NCBI RefSeq assembly: GCF_003813865.1
Contig: NZ_RMVG01000002.1
Span: forward strand, 1-64,000
Reading direction: 5' to 3'
Length of the DNA: 64,000 nucleotides
From: Candidatus Pantoea deserta
GTDB lineage: Bacteria; Pseudomonadota; Gammaproteobacteria; Enterobacterales; Enterobacteriaceae
Shown one piece after another: positions 56,501-64,000 of the stretch (position 1 is its first letter; every line of letters begins with the position of its first letter). Position numbers and translations under genes: made by a program. The notes beneath the pieces were generated by a model. It had not been told where the DNA came from. It did not search any database and saw nothing but the letters and a program-made list of their open reading frames with translations.

Positions 56501-56880
56501 TGGGCCGGGAAAACAGCCGCTGGCGATTTGCGGCGCTGGCGCAGCAGGAGGCTGAGGCGATGCTGACGCGCTATATGCAGGGCTATAAAGAGGGCATGTC
56601 GCGTCCGCTTATGTTGCTGAACAAGAGCGGCGGCGCCTGGCTGACGGCCAGCTACGACAAGAAAACACAGCAGCTGCTGCTGGATGAGAGCACCCAGGTT
56701 AAGGCGCGCAATCGTCTGTTGCAGGCCTGGACCGGCGGGTATCAGCAGGAAGGCGAGGGGGGCGATCCCTACCTGCAACGTCTGTGCCGCGTATTAAACG
56801 AAGAGCAACTCGCTGAGATTACCGAGGCCGCGCAGCGCTGGTATTTACCGGTATTGCAGGCCCACCAGGATGATGAATAG
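53503..56880 (+). CDS. recC: Exodeoxyribonuclease V gamma chain RecC
   Basis: RecC scaffolds RecBCD and reads Chi (in E. coli) while splitting the duplex. The 1125-residue product (1122 in E. coli) begins MFHVYHSNQLDVLK, the family N-terminus, and contains ESVSCEQFLRFWRHPVRAW in the C-terminal inactive-nuclease-like part. ACAGGAG precedes the ATG. The ppd genes lie upstream and ptrA downstream, as in E. coli. Confidence 0.97.
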   Translation: MFHVYHSNQLDVLKILAAAVIEHDPLSDPFAAETILVQSPGMAQWLQMELAQTFGIAANIEFPLPASFIWDMFVRVLPDIPAESAFTKSSMSWKLMHRLPELLTHEAFTSLRHYLHDDSDKRKLFQLCSRVADLFDQYLVYRADWLNRWEQGGLVEGLGDAQLWQSALWRDLVAYTEALGQPKWHRANLYARFIQTLEQAEQPPASLPKRVFICGISALPPVYLQALQALGRHIDIHLLFTNPCRDYWGDIQDYAFLAKLQSRQRRRHDSEEARALFSDPLEAPTRFNAEGEQQLSNPLLASWGKLGRDNLFLLSQMDEADDVDAFVEVEEDNLLHAMQHDLLNLQDKAVLGLNAEELAYSGNKRRLDPDDRSVSVQICHSAQREVEVLQDHLLAMMEADPSLKPRDFIVMVADIDSYAPFIQAVFANAPADRYLPFSISDRRASQAHPAIFAFLSLLALPDSRFAAEDVLALLEVPALASRFSVDESGLRLLRRWVDESGVRWGLDDGSAEALALPVTGQHTWRFGLERMLLGYAMESHHGDWQGILPYDESGGLVGELAGHLAQLLMRLNHWRLQLSESRPLEAWLPLCREMINDFFHGDAEAEAALLLVEEQWKQLIEYGQAARYQAPIPVTLLRDDLRARLDQQRISQRFLAGQINFCTLMPMRSIPFRVVCLLGMNDGVYPRTLPAPGFDLMQQQARKGDRSRRDDDRYLFLEALLSAQDRLYISYIGRAIQDNTERYPSVLVTELLDYIGQSFCLPGDEEQELDTSAQRVQQHIQHLHSRMPFAAENFQPLARCHSFAREWLPAAQGKGEAQPDFVQPLPTAELESVSCEQFLRFWRHPVRAWFHQRLGVTFWLEETELSDNEPFALDSLERYQINAELLNALVEGEDTQRLFALHRAAGNLPYGAFGELFWQAQQEEMQEVAAAVVEQRSEGESWEVTLPLDGVVLTGWLTQVQSDGLLRWRPGVLNMNDGLLLWLEHLIYCALGGSGESRMMGRENSRWRFAALAQQEAEAMLTRYMQGYKEGMSRPLMLLNKSGGAWLTASYDKKTQQLLLDESTQVKARNRLLQAWTGGYQQEGEGGDPYLQRLCRVLNEEQLAEITEAAQRWYLPVLQAHQDDE

Positions 56881-57005
56881 CAGGCCGTTTAACGGAATCT
56901 GACACGTTAGCGGCACATAACAAGGTTACGTCAGTTGGCACGATTTTCGGCTGCGCCTGCCCGGCAGCGCGGCTTCAAGGGTACAGGGTAACAGAAGGGG
57001 TTTAC

Positions 57006-59900
57006 ATGCGTAGATACGCTCGCTGGATAGCGGCGCTGATGTTGAGCCTGACGGCCTGCGGCGCGCTGGCACAGGCGACGACGGGCTGGGAGCCGGTCAA
57101 CGAGACCATTCGCAAGAGTGAAAAAGATCCACGCCAGTATCAGGCGATCAGGCTGACCAACGGTCTGACCGTGCTGCTGGTCTCCGATGCCGAGGCGCCC
57201 AAATCGCTGGCGGGCTTAACCCTGCCGATCGGATCGCTGGACGATCCGGATCGGCAGCCTGGGCTGGCGCACTTTCTTGAGCATATGGTGTTAATGGGAT
57301 CGGCGCGCTACCCGCAGCCGGATAATCTGGCGGAGTTTCTGAAAAAGCATGGCGGCAGCCACAACGCCAGCACCGCCTCCTGGCGCACCGCGTTCTACCT
57401 GGAGGTGGAAAACGACGCGCTGGAACCGGCGGTGGATCGTATGGCCGACGCGCTGGCCGCGCCGCTGCTCGATCCGGTTAACGCCGATCGCGAACGTAAC
57501 GCCGTCAACGCCGAGCTGACCATGGCGCGCTCGCGCGACGGGCTGCGTATGGCGCAGGTTGGCGCAGAGACGCTTAATCCGGCCCATCCCGGCTCGCGTT
57601 TCTCCGGCGGCAACCTTGATACTCTTAAAGATAAGCCGGGCAGCAAACTGCTGGACGCGCTGGCGACCTTCTACCAGACCCACTACTCCGCTAACCTGAT
57701 GAAGGCGGTGATCTACAGCAATAAACCGCTGCCGGAGATGGCGGAGATCGCCGCCCGCACCTTTGGCCGCATCGCTAATCATGATGCCACGGTGCCGGCC
57801 ATCGATGTCCCTGTGGTGACCGACGCTCAGCAGGGCATTATTATTCACTACGTCCCGGCGCAGCCGCGCAAGCAGCTGAAGATTGAGTTCCGCATCGCCA
57901 ATAACAGCGATCGCTTCCGCAGCAAAACCGATACCCTGATTGGCTATCTGATCGGCAACCGCAGCAAAAACACGCTGGCCGACTGGCTGCAAAAGCAGGG
58001 GCTGGCCGATGGCGTCAGCGCCGGCGCCGATCCGATGAGCGAGCGCAGCAGCGGGGTATTCGCGATTACCGCCTCGCTGACCGATAAGGGGCTGGCGCAG
58101 CGCGATCGTGTTGTGGCGGCGATTTTTAGCTACCTCACCATGCTGCGCGAACAGGGCATCGACAAGCGCTATTTTGATGAGGTTTCTCACGTGCTGGCGC
58201 TGGATTTCCGCTATCCCTCGCTGACGCGCGATATGGATTACATTGAATGGCTGGCGGACACCATGCTGCGCGTGCCGGTCGAGCACACGCTGGACGCGCC
58301 CTACCTGGCTGACGACTACGATGCGGCGGCCATCAAGGCGCGCCTCGACGAGATGACGCCCCAGCATGCGCGCATCTGGTACATCAGCCCGCAGGAGCCG
58401 CACAACAAAGAAGCCTACTTTGTTAACGCTCCCTATCAGGTCGATCGCATCAGCGAGAAGACGTTTGCCGACTGGCGGCAGCTTGCCAGCCAGATCCAGC
58501 TGTCGATGCCGCTGCTGAACCCCTATATCCCCGATGACTTCACCCTGATACCGGATGACGGCAAACGCTATTCCCATCCGGTTGCGCTGCCCGGCGCGGA
58601 GGGCGATATGCCGGTGTACTGGATGCCCAGTCGTTACTACGCCAGCGAACCTAAAGCCACGATTATGCTGGCGCTGCGCAATCAGCATGCTATCAGCGAC
58701 GCGCGCCAGCAGGTGCTGTTTGGTCTGAACGACTATCTCTCCAGCCTGGCGCTGGATGAGCTGAACTCGCAGGCCTCGGTAGGCGGCATCAGCTTCTCCA
58801 CCAGCGAAAATGACGGTCTGGTATTCAGCGCCAGCGGCTTCACTCAGCGCTTGCCGACGCTGCTGAAAAAGCTGGTAGAAGGCTATGCGTCCTTCCAGCC
58901 TGACGCGCAGCAGCTGGAGCAGGCGAAATCCTGGTATCTGGATCAGCTGGACGCGGCGGACAAGGGCAAGGCATTTGAGCTGGCGATTCAGCCGATGCAG
59001 ATGCTGTCGCAGCTGCCCTATACGCAGCGGGAAACGCGCCGTGCGCTGGTAAAAGAGATTCGTCTCGACGAGGTTATCGCCTATCGCGACAATCTGATCC
59101 ATCATGCGACGCCTGAAATGCTGGCGGTAGGGAATCTCAGCGCCGGCAGCGTCGCGCAGCTGGGGCGCGAGCTGAAACAGCAGATGCAGCCCCAGGGCAC
59201 GCGTCTCTGGCGCAACAGCTACGTCTCCTTTGCGACGCCGCTGAAGGTCAATCTGCAAAAAGCGGGCAGCAGCAGCGATTCGGCGCTGGCGGCGCTCTAT
59301 GTGCCGCTGGGCTACAGCGAGTATCAGAGCATGGCGAACAGCTCTCTGCTGAGCCAGATTGTGCAGCCCTGGTTCTACAACCAGCTGCGCACCGAAGAAC
59401 AGCTGGGCTATGCCGTGTTCGCTTTCCAGATGCCGATTGGCCGACAGTGGGGCATCGGCTTCCTGCTGCAAAGCAACAGCAAGCAGCCTGCTTACCTGTT
59501 GCAGCGCTATCAGGCATTTTATCCGCAGGCGGAAAAGCGGCTGCGCGCGATGCCGCAGAGCGACTTCGCCCAGTATCAGCAGGCGATGATCAATCAGCTT
59601 AAGCAGCGGCCACAGACCCTTGATGAAGAAGCGTCGCGCTTTAGCCGTGATTTTGACCGCCAGAACTACGCGTTCGATACGCGGCAGAAAGTGATTGAGC
59701 AGATCCAGCAGCTGACGCCGGACTCGCTGGCGAACTTTTTCCATCAGGCCGTGATGCAAAAAGAGGGCATGGCGATGACCTCGCAGATTGCGGGCAACGG
59801 AGCGGGCAACATCGAGTTTGCGCAGCTGCCGGGCTGGAAAACCTGGAATGAGGTCGCGAAACTGCAACAGTCGCTACCGGTTAAGAGTGAGACACAATGA
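57006..59900 (+). CDS. ptrA: Pitrilysin (protease III)
   Basis: PtrA is a periplasmic M16 zinc protease that degrades small peptides. The 964-residue product (962 in E. coli) has a signal peptide ending near ALA (residue 22) and the inverted zinc motif HFLEH (89-93), followed by the second M16 domains. Its stop overlaps the recB start by 4 nt. The insertion of ptrA between recC and recB is the enterobacterial arrangement. Confidence 0.96.
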   Translation: MRRYARWIAALMLSLTACGALAQATTGWEPVNETIRKSEKDPRQYQAIRLTNGLTVLLVSDAEAPKSLAGLTLPIGSLDDPDRQPGLAHFLEHMVLMGSARYPQPDNLAEFLKKHGGSHNASTASWRTAFYLEVENDALEPAVDRMADALAAPLLDPVNADRERNAVNAELTMARSRDGLRMAQVGAETLNPAHPGSRFSGGNLDTLKDKPGSKLLDALATFYQTHYSANLMKAVIYSNKPLPEMAEIAARTFGRIANHDATVPAIDVPVVTDAQQGIIIHYVPAQPRKQLKIEFRIANNSDRFRSKTDTLIGYLIGNRSKNTLADWLQKQGLADGVSAGADPMSERSSGVFAITASLTDKGLAQRDRVVAAIFSYLTMLREQGIDKRYFDEVSHVLALDFRYPSLTRDMDYIEWLADTMLRVPVEHTLDAPYLADDYDAAAIKARLDEMTPQHARIWYISPQEPHNKEAYFVNAPYQVDRISEKTFADWRQLASQIQLSMPLLNPYIPDDFTLIPDDGKRYSHPVALPGAEGDMPVYWMPSRYYASEPKATIMLALRNQHAISDARQQVLFGLNDYLSSLALDELNSQASVGGISFSTSENDGLVFSASGFTQRLPTLLKKLVEGYASFQPDAQQLEQAKSWYLDQLDAADKGKAFELAIQPMQMLSQLPYTQRETRRALVKEIRLDEVIAYRDNLIHHATPEMLAVGNLSAGSVAQLGRELKQQMQPQGTRLWRNSYVSFATPLKVNLQKAGSSSDSALAALYVPLGYSEYQSMANSSLLSQIVQPWFYNQLRTEEQLGYAVFAFQMPIGRQWGIGFLLQSNSKQPAYLLQRYQAFYPQAEKRLRAMPQSDFAQYQQAMINQLKQRPQTLDEEASRFSRDFDRQNYAFDTRQKVIEQIQQLTPDSLANFFHQAVMQKEGMAMTSQIAGNGAGNIEFAQLPGWKTWNEVAKLQQSLPVKSETQ

Positions 59901-62900
59901 GTTACCCTGAGTCGCTGAATCCTCTGACGCTGCCGCTGCGCGGCGAGCGTCTGATTGAGGCGTCGGCGGGAACCGGCAAAACCTTTACCATCGGCGTGCT
60001 CTATCTGCGCCTGCTGCTGGGGCTGGGCGAGGAAAACGCCTACAGCCGGCCGCTGTCGGTTGAAGAAATTCTGGTGGTGACCTTTACCGAGGCCGCCACC
60101 GCCGAGCTGCGCGGACGCATCCGGGAAAACATCCACGAGCTGCGGCTCGCCTGCGTGCGCGGCGCCAGCAGCAATCCCGTGCTGGCGCAGCTGCTGGGGC
60201 AGATCGCCGATCTCGCGCAGGCCGCTGCGCTGCTGCTGGCGGCCGAGCGTCAGATGGATGAGGCGGCGATTTTTACTATTCACGGCTTCTGTCAGCGTAT
60301 GCTCAACCTTAACGCCTTTGAATCCGGCATGCTGTTTGAGCAGGAGCTGATTGAAGATGAGGCGGCGCTGTTTAAACAGGCGACGGCGGACTTCTGGCGA
60401 CGTCACTGCTATCCGCTAACGCTGGATGTGGCGCGCGCCATTATCGCCGAGTGGAACGGCCCGGAGAGTCTGCTGACCACGCTGCGCCCCTGGCTACAGG
60501 GGGAATCGCCGCAGCTGAAGCGCCCGCCCGCCGAGGATGAAACCCTGGCGACGCGTCATGCCGCGAATCTGGCGCGCATTGCGGCGATGAAGCAGCAGTG
60601 GCAGGCGGTCAGTGAGGAAGTTGAGGGCATCGTCAGTCAGTCGGGCGTTGATAAGCGCAGCTACAGCAGCAAATACCTGCCGCTCTGGGTGGCGAAGATC
60701 ACCCAGTGGGCCAACAGCGACACGGTGGATTACCTCTTTCCCAAAGAGCTGGAGCGTTTTGCCCAGCGCGTGCTGGTGGAGAAAACCAAAAAGGGCGAGC
60801 CGCCGCGGCATCCGCTGTTTCAGGAGATCGACACCTTTCTCGCCGAGCCGCTGTCGCTGCGTGATTTGGTGATTGCCCGCGCGCTGGTCGAAGTGCGCGA
60901 TGCGGTGCGTAAAGAGAAACGACTGCGGGCCTTGCTGGGATTTGACGATCTGCTCAGCCGTCTCGACGAGGCGCTACAGCAGCCGGGGGGCGCGCTGCTG
61001 GCGGAGACCATCCGCAGCCGTTTCCCGGTGGCGCTGATCGATGAGTTTCAGGATACCGATCCGCAGCAGTACCGCATATTCCGCACGCTTTACCTGAATC
61101 AGCCTGAGCTGGCGCTGCTGCTGATCGGCGACCCCAAACAGGCTATCTATGCTTTCCGCGGCGCGGATATTTTCACCTATCTGCGCGCGCGCAGCGAGGT
61201 CAGCGCCCATTATACGCTGGACACCAACTGGCGATCGTCGCCGGGCATGGTGCAGAGCGTCAATCGCCTTTTCGCCCGCATGCCGTCGCCGTTTCTCTTC
61301 TCGGCAATCCCGTTTTTGCCGGTCAATCCCGCCGCGCCCAACCAGCAGCTGCGTCTGCTGAAGGATAATCAGCCGCAGGCGGCGCTGCGCTTCTGGCTAC
61401 AGCCCGGCGACGGCGTCGGCGTCAGCGATTATCAGCAGTTTATGGCCCAGCAGTGCGCCGCCGACATCAGCCGCTGGCTGGTCGCCGGTCAGCAGGGTCG
61501 CGCGCTGCTGGGCAAAGGGGAAGATTTGCGGCCAGTGCAGGCCTCCGACATCACCGTGCTGGTGCGCAGCCGCAACGAAGCGGGGCTGGTTCGGGATGCG
61601 CTAAACGGCCTGTCTATCCCGTCGGTTTACCTCTCCAACCGCGACAGCGTCTACACCACGCCCGAAGCGCGCGAGCTGTTGTGGCTGCTACAGGCGGTAC
61701 AGGCTCCGGAGCAGGAGCGATTGCTGCGCAGCGCGCTGGCGACCTCTATTTTCGCCATTGATGCCGCCTCGCTGGATCGCCTGAGTCAGAACGAACGGGA
61801 ATGGGATGCGCTGGTCGAGCAGTTCGCGGGCTGGCAGCAGCTATGGCATCAGCGCGGCGTGTTGCCGATGCTGCGCGACGTGATGAATCAGCGACAGCTG
61901 GCGGAGAATATGCTGGCCTCGGAGAACGGCGAGCGCAGGCTGACCGATTTAATGCACCTTGGCGAACTGTTGCAGGAAGCCTCGACGCAGCTCGACAGCC
62001 CCCATGCGCTGGTGCGCTATCTGGCGCAGCAAATTGCCCGGCCAAACAGCCAGTCGGCGGATCAGCAGCTGCGTCTTGAGAGCGATCGCCATCTGGTGCA
62101 GATCGTCACCATCCATAAATCCAAAGGGCTACAGTATCCGCTGGTATGGCTGCCTTTCGTGGCGGGTTTCCGCGAGGCGGCCAGCGCCCTGTATCACGAC
62201 CGCGAAAGCTTTGCGACGCTGCTCGACGTGCAGGGGGATGAGCAGAGCATGGAGCTGGCCGAGCAGGAGCGGCTGGCCGAGGATTTGCGTCTGCTCTACG
62301 TCGCCTTAACGCGCTCGGTGTTTCATTGCAGCGTGGGCATCGCTCCGCTGTTCAAAGGCGCGCGCAAAAAAGAGGGCGACAGCGATCTGCATAAAAGCGC
62401 GCTGGGCTATCTGGTGCAGCAGGGCGAGAGCGGTAATGCCGACCAGCTGCGCGCCAGTCTGGCGACGCTGGCGGATGCGGATACCGACATCGTCACCGAG
62501 GCGCTGATCCCCGGCGAGAACTGGCGCGAGCAGGCGCAGCCCGATGATGCGCTCAGCAGCCGTCAGGTAACGCGCGACCTGCGCGACGCCTGGCGAGTGA
62601 CCAGCTATTCCGGCCTCCAGCAGCACAGCAGTTCGCCGCTGCTGGAGGCGATGCCCGCTTTTGACATCGACGCGGCCGGGGAAGAGGGCGGCGAAGCCGA
62701 ACAGGCGCTGACGCCGCATCACTTCCCGCGCGGCGCCGCGCCGGGCACCTTTCTGCACAGCCTGTTTGAATCCATCGATTTTACGCGTCCGCCAGACAGC
62801 GCCCTGCTGGAGACGCAGCTGGAACAGAACGGCTATCCCGGCCACTGGCTGCCGGTGCTGGAGGCGTGGATCGCGCGCGTGCTGCATACGCCGCTGAATC

Positions 62901-63433
62901 GCGACGGCCTGACGCTGGGCGCGCTGCAAAATCGCGACCGTCTGGTGGAGATGGCGTTTTATCTGCCGCTGGAGCAAATGCTCAGCGCCTCGACGCTGGA
63001 CGGGCTGATGCGTCGCCACGACGAGCTGTCGGCGCGCGCGCCGCGTCTTGAGTTCCAGCAAGTGCAGGGGATGCTGAAGGGGTTTATCGATCTGGTGTTT
63101 CGCTGGAACGGCCAATATTATCTGCTGGATTATAAATCTAACTGGTTAGGCGACAGCGAAGCGGCCTATACGCCCGAAGCGATGGCGCAGGCGATGGTGG
63201 ATCACCGTTACGATCTGCAATATCAGCTCTATACGCTGGCCCTGCATCGCTATCTGCAACATCGTCTGCCTGGTTATGATTACTCGCGCCATTTTGGCGG
63301 CGTGTTTTATCTGTTTTTACGCGGCGTTGACGGCAGTTCGCCGGAAAATGGTATTTTTACCGCGCGTCCTTCGGCTGAGTTTATCGCCGGCCTGGACGCG
63401 CTGTTTCGACGCCCGGAAGAGGAGGAAGTATGA
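59897..63433 (+). CDS. recB: Exodeoxyribonuclease V beta chain RecB
   Basis: RecB is the 3'-5' helicase and nuclease of RecBCD, for double-strand break repair. The 1178-residue product (1180 in E. coli) has Walker A in EASAGTGKT (Lys28), UvrD-like helicase motifs (FQDTDPQQYRIF, LLLIGDPKQAIYAFRGAD, TIHKSKGLQYPLVW) and the nuclease motif LLDYKSNWLG near the C-terminus. ATGA overlaps link it to ptrA and to recD. Confidence 0.97.
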   Translation: MSYPESLNPLTLPLRGERLIEASAGTGKTFTIGVLYLRLLLGLGEENAYSRPLSVEEILVVTFTEAATAELRGRIRENIHELRLACVRGASSNPVLAQLLGQIADLAQAAALLLAAERQMDEAAIFTIHGFCQRMLNLNAFESGMLFEQELIEDEAALFKQATADFWRRHCYPLTLDVARAIIAEWNGPESLLTTLRPWLQGESPQLKRPPAEDETLATRHAANLARIAAMKQQWQAVSEEVEGIVSQSGVDKRSYSSKYLPLWVAKITQWANSDTVDYLFPKELERFAQRVLVEKTKKGEPPRHPLFQEIDTFLAEPLSLRDLVIARALVEVRDAVRKEKRLRALLGFDDLLSRLDEALQQPGGALLAETIRSRFPVALIDEFQDTDPQQYRIFRTLYLNQPELALLLIGDPKQAIYAFRGADIFTYLRARSEVSAHYTLDTNWRSSPGMVQSVNRLFARMPSPFLFSAIPFLPVNPAAPNQQLRLLKDNQPQAALRFWLQPGDGVGVSDYQQFMAQQCAADISRWLVAGQQGRALLGKGEDLRPVQASDITVLVRSRNEAGLVRDALNGLSIPSVYLSNRDSVYTTPEARELLWLLQAVQAPEQERLLRSALATSIFAIDAASLDRLSQNEREWDALVEQFAGWQQLWHQRGVLPMLRDVMNQRQLAENMLASENGERRLTDLMHLGELLQEASTQLDSPHALVRYLAQQIARPNSQSADQQLRLESDRHLVQIVTIHKSKGLQYPLVWLPFVAGFREAASALYHDRESFATLLDVQGDEQSMELAEQERLAEDLRLLYVALTRSVFHCSVGIAPLFKGARKKEGDSDLHKSALGYLVQQGESGNADQLRASLATLADADTDIVTEALIPGENWREQAQPDDALSSRQVTRDLRDAWRVTSYSGLQQHSSSPLLEAMPAFDIDAAGEEGGEAEQALTPHHFPRGAAPGTFLHSLFESIDFTRPPDSALLETQLEQNGYPGHWLPVLEAWIARVLHTPLNRDGLTLGALQNRDRLVEMAFYLPLEQMLSASTLDGLMRRHDELSARAPRLEFQQVQGMLKGFIDLVFRWNGQYYLLDYKSNWLGDSEAAYTPEAMAQAMVDHRYDLQYQLYTLALHRYLQHRLPGYDYSRHFGGVFYLFLRGVDGSSPENGIFTARPSAEFIAGLDALFRRPEEEEV

Positions 63434-64000
63434 CGGAGATGGTGTCACTGCTCGATCAGGCGGTAGAAAAACGTCTGCTGCGGCCGCTCGACCTGCAATT
63501 CGCCCGACTGCTGGCCGATGCCTCGCAGCCCGCATGGCTGCTGGCGGCGGCCTGCGTCAGCGCTGAAGCGGGCGACGGCCATGTGTGCCTGCCGCTGGCG
63601 CACCTGAACGCGGAGACGCTGTTTGCCGGACGCCATCCTGAACTGGCGCAGGCGCTGTGGCGCGCCGCGGGCGCGCCGTCGTGCTGGAAAACCGCATTGT
63701 CAGGCTGGCCGGCGCTGAGCGACGGGGCCATCGCCACGCCGCTGGTGCTCAATCACGAGCGGCTCTATCTGCATCGTCTGTGGCAAAGCGAAGGGCAGGT
63801 GGCGCGCTTTTTCACGCTCCAGGCCGATCTGGCTGATATGGACGTGGCTGAGGCGCAGCGCGTGCTGAGCGCGCTGTTCGGCGATCGCCCGGATGACTGG
63901 CAGAAAATCGCGGCTGCCGTGGCGCTGACGCGTAAAACCGCCGTTATCTCCGGCGGACCGGGAACCGGCAAAACCACCACCGTGGCGAAGCTGCTGGCTG
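63430..64000 (+). CDS. recD: Exodeoxyribonuclease V alpha chain RecD (5' part, cut by window end)
   Basis: The first 190 codons of RecD, the 5'-3' helicase of RecBCD, are present. The N-terminal domain leads to Walker A GGPGTGKT (175-182) just before the window ends. ATG 63430 overlaps the recB stop (ATGA). The gene continues beyond 64000. Confidence 0.95.
   Translation, partial: MTEMVSLLDQAVEKRLLRPLDLQFARLLADASQPAWLLAAACVSAEAGDGHVCLPLAHLNAETLFAGRHPELAQALWRAAGAPSCWKTALSGWPALSDGAIATPLVLNHERLYLHRLWQSEGQVARFFTLQADLADMDVAEAQRVLSALFGDRPDDWQKIAAAVALTRKTAVISGGPGTGKTTTVAKLLA

Noticed and set aside
55213..56778. 521-codon open frame antisense to recC
   Set aside because: Same shadow effect; composition is Arg/Gln/His-rich with no recognisable domain, and recC on the other strand is secure.
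57291..59867. 858-codon open frame antisense to ptrA
   Set aside because: It mirrors ptrA codon by codon and is rich in Arg, His and Gln, as expected for the complement of a GC-rich gene. No domain is visible and ptrA is certain.

Overview
The window looks like chromosome from an Erwiniaceae-type enterobacterium (Pantoea, Mixta or Erwinia-like). Housekeeping proteins are close to E. coli length and sequence (DnaQ, ThyA and PtsP have identical lengths), GC is high, and short runs of gene order match E. coli while the blocks between them differ. The genus is an inference from memory of protein families; no search was run.

Layout. 1-5.7 kb is an enterobacterial core block: yafD, mltD, gloB, yafS, rnhA, dnaQ and a tRNA-Asp(GTC). 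5.7-30.3 kb is an accessory slot beside that tRNA. It holds about 1.9 kb of decayed or non-coding DNA with an AT-rich stretch, a large type Va autotransporter, a purine-ureide (hpx) catabolic region of about 17 kb, and katG. 30.4-43.0 kb returns to a core block (yafV, fadE, gmhA, yafJ, yafK, dinB) with a methionine-salvage set (mtnE, mtnBCD, mtnA, mtnK) inserted between yafV and fadE. At about 43.0-43.25 kb the order jumps to what lies near 64 min in E. coli: tas, ygdR, ygdQ, mutH, a DARS2-like cluster of DnaA boxes, rppH, ptsP, lgt, thyA, ppdA, ppdB, ygdB, ppdC, recC, ptrA, recB and the start of recD, which runs off the window.

The hpx region covers purine breakdown from 5-hydroxyisourate onward: HpxT and HpxQ make allantoin, HpxA racemises it, HpxB opens it to allantoate, HpxK gives ureidoglycine, HpxJ transaminates that to oxalurate, and HpxX/Y/Z with HpxW take oxalurate through oxamate to oxalate. 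HpxC (NCS1 permease) and HpxFGHI (ABC transporter) import ureides. HpxS (GntR/FCD) and HpxU (RpiR) are the local regulators. A near-perfect sigma-54 promoter precedes hpxF, weaker candidates precede hpxW and hpxC, and a paired palindromic operator lies between hpxC and hpxS. A Tat-exported bicupin oxalate decarboxylase and an HPP-family membrane protein lie between hpxB and hpxZ. This placement suggests that the oxalate made by HpxW is disposed of by a dedicated module, and it is the most interesting system in the window.

Regulatory sites readable from sequence include two MetJ operators on the methionine-salvage genes, a LexA box on dinB, a FadR operator on fadE, a stringent-type promoter on the tRNA, and several intrinsic terminators. 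No CRISPR array, insertion sequence, prophage or rRNA gene was seen.
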